Positions 9,478 through 20,008 of a stretch of DNA of 64,000 nucleotides are shown piece after piece. The stretch's first letter is position 1; the number at the start of each line of letters is the position of its first letter. This DNA is from Pseudanabaena sp. PCC 7367 (GTDB taxonomy: Bacteria > Cyanobacteriota > Cyanobacteriia > Pseudanabaenales > Pseudanabaenaceae): the NCBI RefSeq assembly GCF_000317065.1, contig NC_019701.1, forward strand, positions 992,001-1,056,000, written 5' to 3'. The position numbers and the translations under genes were made by a program. The notes under the pieces are model-generated. The model saw nothing but the letters and a program-made list of their open reading frames with translations, made no database searches and had not been told where the DNA came from.

Positions 9478-10369
9478 AGAGGGGGGATGGGCGATTGTTC
9501 CCCAAATGCCATAGGAATCGCTAATCTAAGCTAACTGGATTAATTAAAAGATCTGAGGTTTCCGCTGATTACGACCCGATCGCATTACTAAGTATGATTG
9601 CCATCAAGCTGCAAACTGATATATGACTAGCTTATGGCGATCGTCATGCTTGAGATCACCTGAGACATGCATAATATGGCACTTATTGCTTAAGTAATTT
9701 CACTTACAAGAATAAGACCTTAGATAGATTGCATCTAATTTATGAATTCATAAAAATCAAGTATTGGCATCTAGTCAATATTGTCTTAAGCTCTTAACTA
9801 GGGGTAGGCGATTGGATCGTGATTCAGCCTAAGCCGATCTGCACGTTAGGATTTAATTTAAAAATCCCTGGACGCAGACAACAAAAAGTATTAGGCACAA
9901 TGAAATAGTCAAATCAGTTAGGTTCTGAACCAAGTTGCTTGCTGAGTGATTAGGGCAAAATGACTTGTTGCCAAGCAGCTTATAAATCTCTCCGTTGATT
10001 AGGTTGTGTTAGCTTGGTGGCTATAACGATTGGTTGTTAAGGTTCTAGTTAAATTGCTAACTCGATCGCCATAGAACAAATGATTTAGTCCAAGATCTGG
10101 CAAAGTTATCGCAACTAAATTCAACCGCTTGAATCTTGTCAAATTGAAACCATAGCTACCGCTTTGCAGTTCATGTTTTGATAGTGTAAATAGTTGTGTG
10201 GCGATAGGATTTTAGTGATCATTATGCAAAGTAAGTATTGGTTCAGTAAGTAGGTTAGCTCTGAAGATCAAGCGAAGATCAAGCTTTTCCCTTGATTGGT
10301 GGCAACAGAGAACTAAAACTAATACCAGTACGTCAAGCACATAGTAGTAGAAGTGATATTTGGGTAACC
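9478..10369. other. 0.9-kb gene-free spacer between radA and the RodZ-like gene
   Basis: No ORF, tRNA or known small RNA signature was recognised. A short hairpin (GGATTT / AAATCC, about 9848-9867) lies in the middle. The reading frame of the downstream gene is open upstream to a TTG at 10292, but the GTG at 10370 is preferred. The length leaves room for an unrecognised small RNA. Confidence 0.35.
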
Positions 10370-11494
10370 GTGAGTAGTAACAGTGACCAACTAGTTAAAT
10401 TAGCTGAGATCGGAGAACAACTTAAGCGTCAGCGTGAGGAACAGTCTATCCCCCTGACTCAAGTTACTTCGCAAACCCTGATCTCAGAACGTCACCTCAA
10501 GGCGATCGAGGAAGGGAACTTGTCTTCGCTGCCTGAGCCTATTTATGTACAGGGTTTTATTCGTAAGTATGGTAGTGCAGTTGGCTTAAATGGCTTGGCG
10601 GAAGAATTTCCGGTGAATCGTGAGCCGCTCAACTCGATCGAATTAACCAAGTCTTCGACCGCAGAACTTCGTCCCCTTCACCTCTATGGCTTATATATTG
10701 CCGTAATTACTGCTGCAATTAGCACCCTTGCAGTTGTACTAAATCCAGCACGCACGGCCAGGATTGATGACAGTAATACAAACATCAATGAGATCGCCCA
10801 GATTGATCCAGCGGATCCGACTGAGGCGGGGCGAGAACCTGAGGCAATTACTGAACCTACTGAACCTACTAAACCTACTGAACCGACCAGTCAGCCAGAA
10901 TCAGTACAGCAATTAGAACAATCCCGGCCAGGTTCACAATCCAATTCGGCCAATAATACTGCTAACTCAGACACCCTAGACACCACCTCAGATACCTTAG
11001 ACACACAGTCTCAAACTGAGGTTGATTCGCCACAAGTAACACCCGCTCAAGAGCAAGCGATCGCCAGTGCTAATACCACCAGTCCTGGCAACCCCAGCAA
11101 TACAAATTCTAGCGGAGGCCTCAATCAATGGATTGATCAGGTGGCGGTTGCCTCTCAGTTTGACTTCAACGGTAATAAGCCGGTTAATGTGGGCTTGCAG
11201 ATGAATGGCCAATCGTGGATTCGGGTGGTTGCCGATGGCTCAACCGTCTATGAAGGCGTGATGCCTGAAGGCGCAGTTCAAGCCTGGTCAGCGGATACCG
11301 ATATTGTGGTGCGGGCTGGTAATGCTGGTGCGGTTACGATTGTTTATAATGACCTGCCTGCCAAAACAATGGGCTCCGATGGTGAAGTGGTGGAATGGGT
11401 GTTTGATAAGGAAGCCGGAATCGATTATGGCTACTCGGCGGCCGATCGTGGCTATGCCAATCAATATACTTACAACTACATCCAAAATTATTAG
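10370..11494 (+). CDS. RodZ-like protein (HTH + membrane segment + DUF4115)
   Basis: 374 residues from the GTG at 10370; a TTG at 10292 would add 26 residues unlike the family, so the GTG was chosen. Order seen: a Cro/RodZ-type helix-turn-helix (IGEQLKRQREEQSIPLTQV ... YVQGFIRKYG), one membrane helix (LYGLYIAVITAAISTLAVV), a low-complexity linker rich in TEPTEPTKPTEPT, Ser, Asn and Gln, and a C-terminal DUF4115 domain ending in a Tyr/Asn-rich tail. RodZ links MreB to the inner membrane and sets cell shape. No mreBCD lies nearby, so the exact role is inferred. Just after its stop begins a broken transposase fragment. Confidence 0.75.
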   Translation: MSSNSDQLVKLAEIGEQLKRQREEQSIPLTQVTSQTLISERHLKAIEEGNLSSLPEPIYVQGFIRKYGSAVGLNGLAEEFPVNREPLNSIELTKSSTAELRPLHLYGLYIAVITAAISTLAVVLNPARTARIDDSNTNINEIAQIDPADPTEAGREPEAITEPTEPTKPTEPTSQPESVQQLEQSRPGSQSNSANNTANSDTLDTTSDTLDTQSQTEVDSPQVTPAQEQAIASANTTSPGNPSNTNSSGGLNQWIDQVAVASQFDFNGNKPVNVGLQMNGQSWIRVVADGSTVYEGVMPEGAVQAWSADTDIVVRAGNAGAVTIVYNDLPAKTMGSDGEVVEWVFDKEAGIDYGYSAADRGYANQYTYNYIQNY

Positions 11495-11499
11495 GGCGA

Positions 11500-11637
11500 T
11501 CGCAAATAGTCAAAAATGGCAGAATCCATAATGGCAAACAGAACTACAAGTGCAAGCATTGCGGTAGGCAATTTGTAGCCAATTGCGAGAAGAAACATGT
11601 TAATCAAAAAAAAATATCCATGTGCCTCAACAAGTGA
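11500..11637 (+). pseudogene. Remnant of an IS1-family InsA-like transposase
   Basis: Read from 11500 this frame gives SQIVKNGRIHNGKQNYK then CKHCGRQFV before a stop at 11635-11637. That is the N-terminal zinc-ribbon of IS1-family first-ORF proteins (second half of the zinc site, C-x2-C-GRQFV). The first CPxC half, the helix-turn-helix, the catalytic second ORF and the terminal inverted repeats are absent. The fragment begins six bases after the RodZ-like stop codon, so an insertion at or next to the gene's end has decayed, possibly replacing the original 3' flank. No start codon is present; it is not expected to be expressed. Confidence 0.75.
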
Positions 11638-11642
11638 AGGAC

Positions 11643-11672
11643 AAAAAAAGGGGCGCTTAACTTAACGCTCCA
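11643..11672 (-). terminator. Rho-independent terminator for eno
   Basis: On the minus strand, GGAGCGTTAA-G-TTAAGCGCC forms a stem with one bulged base, followed by CCTTTTTTT. It lies about 220 bp after the eno stop and points in the eno direction; the intervening sequence has no gene. Confidence 0.7.
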
Positions 11673-11890
11673 GCTTGATCAGATGTGGTCATTTGTGGAA
11701 AAGAAACAAGCCAAACTCTGGATCTGGTTAGTTAGCTATAGATGTTGATACCACGGAGATAGCAGGAAAATAGCAGGAATGCATATCGGTTCGAGTGGTG
11801 AAGTAAGGAGAGCTAAGCAATAAGCCTAGCTTAAAGCTTTAATTCTTTAAATCCTTACCCCATCCCATCATCCCATGATCAGAAATTTGC

Positions 11891-13258
<1,368 letters not shown>

Positions 13259-13414
13259 TCAGATCTTAGCGGTTGATGTGGCTTTGGCTGAAGATTATTC
13301 AGGTTTGATTTAAGCTTTGAATGTTAGCGATCGATGACTTTTGGTTTGTTGATGTGGTTTTCTTGCGTTCTCAAGCTCTATTGCGGGTTTTGAGCTTAAA
13401 TGGTGGGTTTATCT

Positions 13415-14227
13415 TTATCTGGCGATCGCGTGTGACCGGATGCGGCGATTGATGTCATGGACGATCGCAATTAATAAAATTCCACCGATGCCAAATACGG
13501 AAACGGCGCTGAACATGTTGATCTGGCCTTGTTTGATCAGTACGCCTGTGCCGAGGCCGAAGGCGATCGTGTAAATAATGAATAAGGTCGCAGCATAGTT
13601 TTGATAAGAGTTTTCAGTAAAACTATTGCTGATGAATCTGATTGTAAACCTAAACAAAAAACGGCTTAAATAAAATAAAACCATTAGGCCAACAACAGCA
13701 GCTCCCGACAAATATGATGGAGTTAATATAACTAATGTTGCATCAAACAAAAGTAGTGAGGCAATACCAGCTTTTGATATATGATTGGCCGCTGTAATGG
13801 TAAAAGAGCTTGAACAAATATAGGTAAATAGTAAACCTGCAAATAAAGCAAACTCTAGACCTTCAAAGGGGAAATACTGGTTATATTTCGCCAAATGGGG
13901 ATTAAGATAATCTGATAAGAGATGGTTAATACTAATTAAAACTATAAAAATAATTTCCCCAATTACAAACCCTGTAAATGCAATGACATCACCTGTATCA
14001 TTTGTATCATTCTCATTTAATCTAGCAAAGTTGCCTACAACAGATCCAATAGCCGTTAGAAGCAAGTAGGCAAAGATGGTAAATACTAATCCTTCAGCAG
14101 ATTCTGTATAAAATATTTGGTGAGTAGGAACAGCACCTAGAAAACCGATCGCCACAAAAAAAGCAACCAACAGCAAAAGATGCGCATAGGGGAGGCGTTT
14201 AAATTGACCAGAAGAGTTAGCAGTCAT
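13415..14227 (-). CDS. Unknown polytopic membrane protein
   Basis: 270 residues with about seven to eight hydrophobic segments (for example near residues 14-33, 45-65, 85-103, 125-145, 155-175 and 178-195, and two more in the last 70). No catalytic or transport motif was recognised. The start MTANSSGQFKRLP puts a short polar tail before the first helix. The gene follows the MscS channel gene by 94 bp on the same strand and may be co-transcribed. Its codon use is more AT-rich and contains far fewer CGATCG motifs than neighbouring genes, possibly a sign of later acquisition. Function unknown. Confidence 0.7.
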   Translation of the reverse strand: MTANSSGQFKRLPYAHLLLLVAFFVAIGFLGAVPTHQIFYTESAEGLVFTIFAYLLLTAIGSVVGNFARLNENDTNDTGDVIAFTGFVIGEIIFIVLISINHLLSDYLNPHLAKYNQYFPFEGLEFALFAGLLFTYICSSSFTITAANHISKAGIASLLLFDATLVILTPSYLSGAAVVGLMVLFYLSRFLFRFTIRFISNSFTENSYQNYAATLFIIYTIAFGLGTGVLIKQGQINMFSAVSVFGIGGILLIAIVHDINRRIRSHAIAR

Positions 14228-14321
14228 GATTAATCAACCATCCTCTCCGCAAGATGCAGGCTAAATATCTGGGCTTTTGTTAGCATTACGGCCTTAACTT
14301 ACCCAAATATTTACTTAATAA

Positions 14322-15215
14322 CTAACTTGCCGCTGCATCACTAGATTTATCAATCGCATAGTGGTCGTTATAACGATCCTGGTCAAAGAAATAAAGCGTG
14401 CGGATCGGGTAGGGGATATTGTAATCAACCTCATCACAGGCCGCCTTCAGCGCGATCATCACGTTCGATTGAGCCTTATTAACTTCTGCCTTTTGCGGCG
14501 CAGTCCAATAGCGCACCACAAAATCGATCGAACTAGCCCCAAAGCTAACCACATCAACAATCGGGGCAGGTACTTCTAATACCCCCTCTGCCTGCTTGAT
14601 CGCATTTAACAGCACCTCTCTTGCTTCCGCCAGGTTAGTGTTATAGTCCAGGCCGATCGCCAGGTCAGTACGCAAATATGGCCGATCGGTATTTACTTGC
14701 ACCGAATTGGTAAACACCACCGAATTGGGGATGATCACCTGTTCACCCTGATAGGTACGCAGCCGCGTAGAGCGAATTGTAATATTCTCGATCGTGCCCT
14801 CATAACCATCCACCACAATTTGATCGTTAATTTCAAAGGGTTCATTGACCAGCAAAATAATCCCAGCTAGAAAATTCTTGAAAATATCCTGGAAGGCAAA
14901 ACCAACCGCAACTGAACCTAACCCCAGAAAAGCAATAATGTCGCCAATGCGCAGATCAGGGAAAGCAATCACCGCCGCCACCACAATCCCTATGATCCAG
15001 GTTGTAATCGAAGCTAGTTGCATAAATAACAACCGCAATGAAATATTCTCAATCATGCGCTGGGCAGCAGCCTCAGTTAGCCTGGTGATTGGTCGCACCC
15101 CATAGGCAGTCAGTGCCAATACAGCGATCGCCACCAAAACCGCAGGCATCACCTTAACTAGCTCGCCCACCAGATCCAGTAGGCTCTCTCTAACTTCATC
15201 AATTAATGCATTCAT
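14322..15215 (-). CDS. Small-conductance mechanosensitive channel (MscS family)
   Basis: 297 residues: three N-terminal membrane helices (roughly 19-45, 60-86, and the pore helix IAFLGLGSVAVGFAFQDIFKNFLAGI), then the MscS beta domain (EPFEINDQIVVDGYEGTIENITIRSTRLRTYQG...) with the VIIPNS motif and an alpha/beta cytoplasmic domain. It should open under membrane tension and release solutes on osmotic downshift. It has the size of E. coli MscS, so it is the minimal form, unlike the 659-residue homologue at 59194. It precedes an unknown membrane protein gene by 94 bp. Confidence 0.92.
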   Translation of the reverse strand: MNALIDEVRESLLDLVGELVKVMPAVLVAIAVLALTAYGVRPITRLTEAAAQRMIENISLRLLFMQLASITTWIIGIVVAAVIAFPDLRIGDIIAFLGLGSVAVGFAFQDIFKNFLAGIILLVNEPFEINDQIVVDGYEGTIENITIRSTRLRTYQGEQVIIPNSVVFTNSVQVNTDRPYLRTDLAIGLDYNTNLAEAREVLLNAIKQAEGVLEVPAPIVDVVSFGASSIDFVVRYWTAPQKAEVNKAQSNVMIALKAACDEVDYNIPYPIRTLYFFDQDRYNDHYAIDKSSDAAAS

Positions 15216-15974
15216 AAATTCAAAACTAGTAAAATCTTCATCCCCACATCACCATAGGCACGCCAATACTTAAAATAGTTAGCGCAAAGTTGGTTTAATT
15301 ATTAAATCCAGCCTACATGAGTAGCTCAAATCTCAGCAATATGATCTTAGTTTGGGTTGGGTTGATGCTACACATAACCAGAATCAGTAGCGATCGAAAT
15401 CGATCAAAAAGACCCAAACCTTGATTTAGTATGCAACTTGAATGTGAATATTTGTTAAATTGCAAATTTTTTATTTCAACGATCGGTAATTCAATCAAAA
15501 ATTACAAAATCACCCTAAAAATGAATTTGATTTAATAACTCAAATCAGCTCTACCCTTCTCTAGGATAGGACTTCAACCCCAAGCGATCGAGACCAAGCA
15601 AGTTCTGTCATTACTTTTAAATCGTTTAAATTTTGCTAAAAATCTTTTATCGGAGTCCAAAAAATGGCTACGATCTTTTTAAATTAAAGGTTTTATCTAT
15701 GTTTTGACTATACACAGATGGTAAGTTGCTATTAGAATACAGCAGTGAAAATTAGAGCCAATGGGAGTTTCATCCTATGCTCAAGATTAAGCTGTATTAA
15801 TAGTGCGGCTAAATTATTTAACTAAGTCCTGCCTCAGGCAAACTGAAACCAGTGATTGCTAATTGGCGCTAAATACTTAACTTATGCTGTCAATCTGAGT
15901 AATCAACAAGTCTGGGTGGGCACAATCACAAAGTTGAACACTGTATTGAACTCAAGTAACTGAGATAACGGTCT
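15216..15974. other. Divergent spacer between mscS and HU genes
   Basis: About 760 AT-rich bases with no credible ORF, tRNA or known RNA. The stretch 15700-15760 holds TTGACT (15703) and several TAT-rich hexamers that may belong to the HU promoter, none at ideal spacing. The HU start is preceded by CTGAGATAACGGTCT, without a strong Shine-Dalgarno. Confidence 0.35.
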
Positions 15975-16292
15975 ATGAATAAAGGTGAATTGGTTGATGC
16001 GATTGCCAAAGAAGCCAATGTTAACAAGAAAACCGCTGATGAGGTGCTAACCGCAACTCTGAAGGTGGTTACTGAGGCTGTGGCAAAAGACGAAAAAGTA
16101 ACGCTAGTGGGTTTTGGTTCCTTTGAGGCTCGGATGCGCGAGGCTCGTGAGGGCCGCAACCCCAAAACTAGCGAGAAGATGCAAATTCCGGCTACTGCCG
16201 TTCCTGCTTTCTCTGCCGGTAAGTCTTTCAAGGAGCAAGTTGCTCCGTTGATCAACGACAAAAGCTTTAAGGCCAAGCACAAGAAAAAGTAG
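15975..16292 (+). CDS. hup: DNA-binding protein HU
   Basis: 105 residues. MNKGELVDAIAKEANV, the VTLVGFGSFE turn, the DNA-arm segment EAREGRNPKTSEKMQIPAT and AVPAFSAGKSFKEQV mark a classic HU/IHF-fold protein. It is about 12 residues longer than most HU proteins because of a basic tail (KSFKAKHKKK), as is common in cyanobacteria. HU binds and bends DNA with little sequence preference and compacts the nucleoid as a dimer. It is monocistronic, with a strong terminator at 16335-16362. Confidence 0.96.
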   Translation: MNKGELVDAIAKEANVNKKTADEVLTATLKVVTEAVAKDEKVTLVGFGSFEARMREAREGRNPKTSEKMQIPATAVPAFSAGKSFKEQVAPLINDKSFKAKHKKK

Positions 16293-16334
16293 GCTTGATG
16301 CAATAACTGTTCAGAGAATTGCAAATGTATGTGT

Positions 16335-16362
16335 GGGTGTAGGTGACTCTACGCCCTTTTTT
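16335..16362 (+). terminator. Rho-independent terminator of hup
   Basis: GGGTGTAG (16335-16342), six-base loop, CTACGCCC (16349-16356), then TTTTTT. An 8-bp stem with one G-T pair, 43 bp after the HU stop. Confidence 0.9.
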
Positions 16363-16450
16363 CATCTTAACCTGTTGTGGACACCTATGTGGACTAGGGG
16401 GATGAAGCCCTTATCTATAGACATTTTCGAGTGATCTGGATGTTTTACTG

Positions 16451-17551
16451 ATGCCGATCGATCGAGCTAACAAGTTTGTACCGCGTCATGGTGGCAATTT
16501 GGATTGGGCGGCTACGGTGGCTGGCTGCGATCGCGGCTCAATCCTGGACTTTTCGGCTAGCATTAATCCGCTGGGCTGTCCGGAGAAGGTGATTGAAATG
16601 TTGCGATCGCCGGAAATAGTTGATTTAATCCGGCGTTATCCCGATCCCGCTTACAAAGAACTGCGGCAGGCGATCGCCAATGATCACCACATTGAGCCCG
16701 ACTGGATTATGCCCGGTAATGGCGCAGCGGAATTGATTACCTGGTTGGGGCGGGAGTTTGCGGAAACGGTCAGTCAGGTGCAGTTGATTGTGCCTGCCTT
16801 CGGTGATTATTTGCGGGCGTTGCGATCGGCCGGGGCTGAGGTTGAAAAAGTTTCTAGTTTGAATGATTTGATCGCTGCGGCTAATTTAAATCAGTCGGAT
16901 CATCATGGCAATCTTGGTTTGCTGCTGAATAATCCCCACAACCCCAGTGGCGAGATGTATTCACGCGATCGCCTCCTGGAGATTTTGCCCCGATATAAAT
17001 TAGTGGCGATCGATGAAGCGTTTATGGATTTTCTGCCGGATCATGAATCCCAGAGTTTGCTTGACCAGGTCAAAAATTATCCTAATCTAGTAATTTTGCG
17101 ATCGCTGACTAAGTTCTATGCCCTGCCAGGACTGCGCATTGGCTATGGGATTGCTAATCCTCAGCTATTAACTAAATGGCAACAATGGCGTGATCCCTGG
17201 AGCGTGAATTTAATCGCCCAGCAAGCGGCGATCGCTAGTCTGGCAGATCATAACCATCGGCAAAAAACCTGGCAATGGTTACCCCCGGCTCGATCGCAAC
17301 TATTCACAGGGCTAAATCAAATTGCCGGACTTTCTGCCCAACCTGGAGCAGCTAATTATTTACTAGTCAAGTCCGCCTACTCGGTGCTGGAACTACGCAA
17401 TCGGTTATTACAACAGGCTCGCATCTTAATCCGCGATTGCCATAGTTTCCCGGAATTGGGCGATCGCTATTTTCGGGTCTGTGTCAGAACCAAGCCGGAA
17501 AATGAACTGCTGATCAATGCTTTAGATCAGATTGTGGGCGAGTTTGTTTAA
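16451..17551 (+). CDS. cobD: Threonine-phosphate decarboxylase-like (aminotransferase class I fold)
   Basis: 366 residues of the PLP-dependent fold type I family. The opening HGGNLDWAATVAGCDRGSILDFSASINPLG is the hallmark of CobD/CobC proteins and distinguishes them from histidinol-phosphate aminotransferases. NNPHNPSG, the VAIDEAFMDF aspartate strand and SLTKFYALPGLRIGYG with the PLP-binding lysine are present. CobD makes (R)-1-amino-2-propanol O-2-phosphate for the cobalamin nucleotide loop. No other cobalamin gene or riboswitch lies beside it. It converges with lipA. Confidence 0.85.
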   Translation: MPIDRANKFVPRHGGNLDWAATVAGCDRGSILDFSASINPLGCPEKVIEMLRSPEIVDLIRRYPDPAYKELRQAIANDHHIEPDWIMPGNGAAELITWLGREFAETVSQVQLIVPAFGDYLRALRSAGAEVEKVSSLNDLIAAANLNQSDHHGNLGLLLNNPHNPSGEMYSRDRLLEILPRYKLVAIDEAFMDFLPDHESQSLLDQVKNYPNLVILRSLTKFYALPGLRIGYGIANPQLLTKWQQWRDPWSVNLIAQQAAIASLADHNHRQKTWQWLPPARSQLFTGLNQIAGLSAQPGAANYLLVKSAYSVLELRNRLLQQARILIRDCHSFPELGDRYFRVCVRTKPENELLINALDQIVGEFV

Positions 17552-17564
17552 GCACAAGCCTCAC

Positions 17565-17591
17565 GACCCTGACCCCTGAATTCTCAGGGTC
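17565..17591. terminator. Hairpin between convergent cobD and lipA
   Basis: Perfect 8-bp inverted repeat GACCCTGA (17565-17572) / TCAGGGTC (17584-17591) 14 bp after the cobD stop. No T-tract follows on either strand, so it may end or protect transcripts without being a classical terminator. Confidence 0.5.
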
Positions 17592-17716
17592 AATTATGAT
17601 CTAGTAGCCGATTAACTGGTGAGTCAGCGTTACGGATCGAGCTGAGATGAATTAGCAAAGCTAACATAAACACGATCAATTCAAGCTGCTTTTATATTTT
17701 GATTTTGATATAAGTA

Positions 17717-18607
17717 TTATTCTTCCCAATCGCCCGCATGATAGGAGCTACGCACCAATGGGCCAGAACGCACATGGGTGAAGCCGATCTCGGTGGCGAT
17801 CGCACCAAGTTGATCAAATTCCGCCGGAGTCCAGTATTTTTGGACTGGTAAATGCTCTAATGAGGGGCGCATATATTGGCCGATCGTGATCGCCGTGCAA
17901 CCGACCGCAAAAAGATCTGCCATTGTCTCAGTGATTTCCGCCACCGTTTCGCCATGTCCCACCATCAGGCCAGATTTAGTCAGCATCTGCGGTGCTAATT
18001 CTTTGACGGTTTGTAAAACCTGGAGGGAGCGATCATACTTCGCCGATCGTCTCACCTGCCGTTGCAGCCGTTTTACTGTCTCGATGTTGTGGTTATAGCA
18101 AACTGGCTGCGCTGCCACTACTTGGGCAATGCATTGGCGATCGCCACGGAAATCGGGGGTCAGCACTTCGATTTTGATCTCACGGTTCAGCTGAGCATAG
18201 CGATCGCGGATCGCCTGGATCGTCGCCACAAAATGGCCTGCGCCCTGATCTTTCAGGTCATCCCTGGCCACCGAAGTAAGCACCACATAATTCAAACCAA
18301 GCAAAGCAACTGATTCCGCCACCTTCTCTGGCTCGTGGGGATCGAGCGCCAACGGCCGCCCCTTATCCACCTGACAAAAGGCACAACTGCGGGTGCAGGT
18401 GGAACCCATCAACAAAAAAGTAGCGGTTTTGTGGGCATAGCATTCCGCCCGATTGGGACAACGCCCTTCTTCACAGATGGTATGAATACCCCGTTGTTTA
18501 ACAATCTGTTGCACCGTCGATATTTCGCTGGCTTTGCCAATGTTTGATCGCAGCCAGGGGGGAAGTCGATCGATCGGTTGAGCATTAAGATTTTTAGCGG
18601 TGGTCAT
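17717..18607 (-). CDS. lipA: Lipoyl synthase
   Basis: 296 residues with both iron-sulfur sites of LipA: the auxiliary cluster C-x4-C-x5-C ([12 protein letters not shown]) and the radical-SAM triad C-x3-C-x2-C (CTRSCAFC). The end has the RSSYHAGDW motif whose serine completes the auxiliary cluster. LipA inserts two sulfurs into protein-bound octanoyl groups to make the lipoyl cofactor of pyruvate dehydrogenase and the glycine cleavage system. No lipB is adjacent. The extreme N-terminus ([19 protein letters not shown]) fits the family, supporting the ATG at 18607. Confidence 0.96.
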   Translation of the reverse strand: MTTAKNLNAQPIDRLPPWLRSNIGKASEISTVQQIVKQRGIHTICEEGRCPNRAECYAHKTATFLLMGSTCTRSCAFCQVDKGRPLALDPHEPEKVAESVALLGLNYVVLTSVARDDLKDQGAGHFVATIQAIRDRYAQLNREIKIEVLTPDFRGDRQCIAQVVAAQPVCYNHNIETVKRLQRQVRRSAKYDRSLQVLQTVKELAPQMLTKSGLMVGHGETVAEITETMADLFAVGCTAITIGQYMRPSLEHLPVQKYWTPAEFDQLGAIATEIGFTHVRSGPLVRSSYHAGDWEE

Positions 18608-19047
18608 ATCTAGTTGATCTAGTTGATTTATTGGCGCTAACAGCCTAAACCTAAATTAGCTTAAATTTAAAGTCGATTAGTGGGGTGCATTAATTAATTG
18701 GAACATCTAGCAGCCAAATCCAATCAAATAAGATCATCTAATCGAATGATTGTGTTAATCTGCTAGCGCTTAGGATATTTGGATATTTATTCAAGTCCTC
18801 CAACCGATCGGCAACTTATACAAATAGCGAATAGGCATTAAAGCTGGCGATTGCTATTTATAGCCAAATATTAAAAGTAATTAAAATTAAGGGTTGTAAA
18901 CTAAAACCATAAATAGACTGGCTTTAGACTTAAGCCAACTAATCCAAACAATTAGCACCAAAAACCCGCTCCAGGTTATCAATTTTTATCTTCAATGCAT
19001 CAAGATTTTAGTGACACAATAAACAAGGTTCTATAGGTTAGTCAGCA
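18608..19047. other. Divergent spacer between lipA and response regulator 1
   Basis: 440 AT-rich bases, no ORF or RNA gene recognised. It should carry promoters for both genes. Confidence 0.35.
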
Positions 19048-19659
19048 GTGGCAGCTCGAAAGATTTTAGTGATCGATGATAGCCGGGTAATTCGCAACAT
19101 GGTGCGGGATATGCTTCCGCCTGGCAACATTGAAGTATTAGAAGCTCCTGACGGCATCAAAGGTCTAGAAATCATTCAAAATGAGCATCCCTGGATGATT
19201 CTGCTGGACTTTTTGTTGCCCCGCATGAGTGGTTATGAAGTCTATGAGCGATTGCAACAAAGCCGCGATCTCAGTTGTATTCCGCTGCTGTTGATGTCGG
19301 GGCGCAAGGAAGAAGTAACCAGCAAAATTCCTGAGCCCTTTGAAGAGAAATATTTTGCCTTCATTGAAAAACCCTTTGAACAAAAAGAGCTGCTAGCTGG
19401 AATCAAGTTATCACTAGAGCTAGCCAAGGCTAAAGATCGCATGTTGCCGGTGGTTTCGATCGCCTCTGATGTTAATGTTGCGGCTGCCTCGGTTGAAGTA
19501 GATGCCGAGACCCTGGCCAAAATTGCGCAACTAGAAGAAAAACTTAAATCTGCCAGTGCTTTAGACGATCGCCTTAAGGCACTTGAGCGTAATGTGGCTA
19601 CTCAAACCAAGCAAATTGGTCAGCTAGTTGCTTTCATTAAGCAAAAGTTTAAGGGCTAA
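19048..19659 (+). CDS. Response regulator with coiled-coil tail (copy 1)
   Basis: 203 residues from a GTG start. A complete CheY-like receiver occupies 1-125: acidic pair D10/D11, phospho-acceptor D54 (ILLDFLLPRMSG), S84 and K108 (FIEKPFE). There is no DNA-binding or enzymatic output domain. Instead a Pro/Val/Ala linker leads to a heptad-patterned tail (about 155-203) ending QLVAFIKQKFKG, likely a coiled coil for dimerisation or partner binding. A second gene at 20009 encodes a close paralogue with the same layout, so the pair arose by tandem duplication. No cognate kinase is adjacent. Confidence 0.9.
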   Translation: MAARKILVIDDSRVIRNMVRDMLPPGNIEVLEAPDGIKGLEIIQNEHPWMILLDFLLPRMSGYEVYERLQQSRDLSCIPLLLMSGRKEEVTSKIPEPFEEKYFAFIEKPFEQKELLAGIKLSLELAKAKDRMLPVVSIASDVNVAAASVEVDAETLAKIAQLEEKLKSASALDDRLKALERNVATQTKQIGQLVAFIKQKFKG

Positions 19660-20008
19660 AAGGCTAATTCTAAAGGCGATCGCCAATCGTGAAAGAAACC
19701 ATTGGCAGCCAAACTAATCGGTCTGGCCATTTTACCGATTAATATTTCGGCTCAAGACCAGATTACAAAAATGCACTGGATGACAATCGCTCGCTTCTAC
19801 GCTAGAGTTATGGGCAGATTTGGTCATGGAATTAAAAGCGATGCTAATCTTTTTCCATCATCATTTCAGGTAGCACAGCAACTAAAATTAATTGCATAGT
19901 TAATCCGATCGCGCAAAGTTCTAGTACAATCTCGATCGTGGCAGCGGTCAGGATCAATTAAGTTCAAATCTCAGGTTTAAGGTAGCAGGAATTCAGAGGA
20001 TTTAAGCC
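19660..20008. other. Spacer between the two response regulators
   Basis: 349 bp. A 65-codon ORF (19702-19899) has no recognisable family and no ribosome-binding site and is not believed. The spacer is long enough for the second gene to have its own promoter. Confidence 0.35.

Noticed and set aside
9478-10369. Large spacer considered for a 6S, RNase P or other known RNA
   Set aside because: No recognisable conserved core or long stem was found; only a weak hairpin near 9850.
11755-11800. GGTTCGAGT near 11778 resembling a tRNA T-arm
   Set aside because: No acceptor stem, anticodon arm or CCA context could be formed around it.
19702-19899. A 65-codon frame between the two response regulators
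   Set aside because: No ribosome-binding site, no domain, and atypical composition; more likely spacer.
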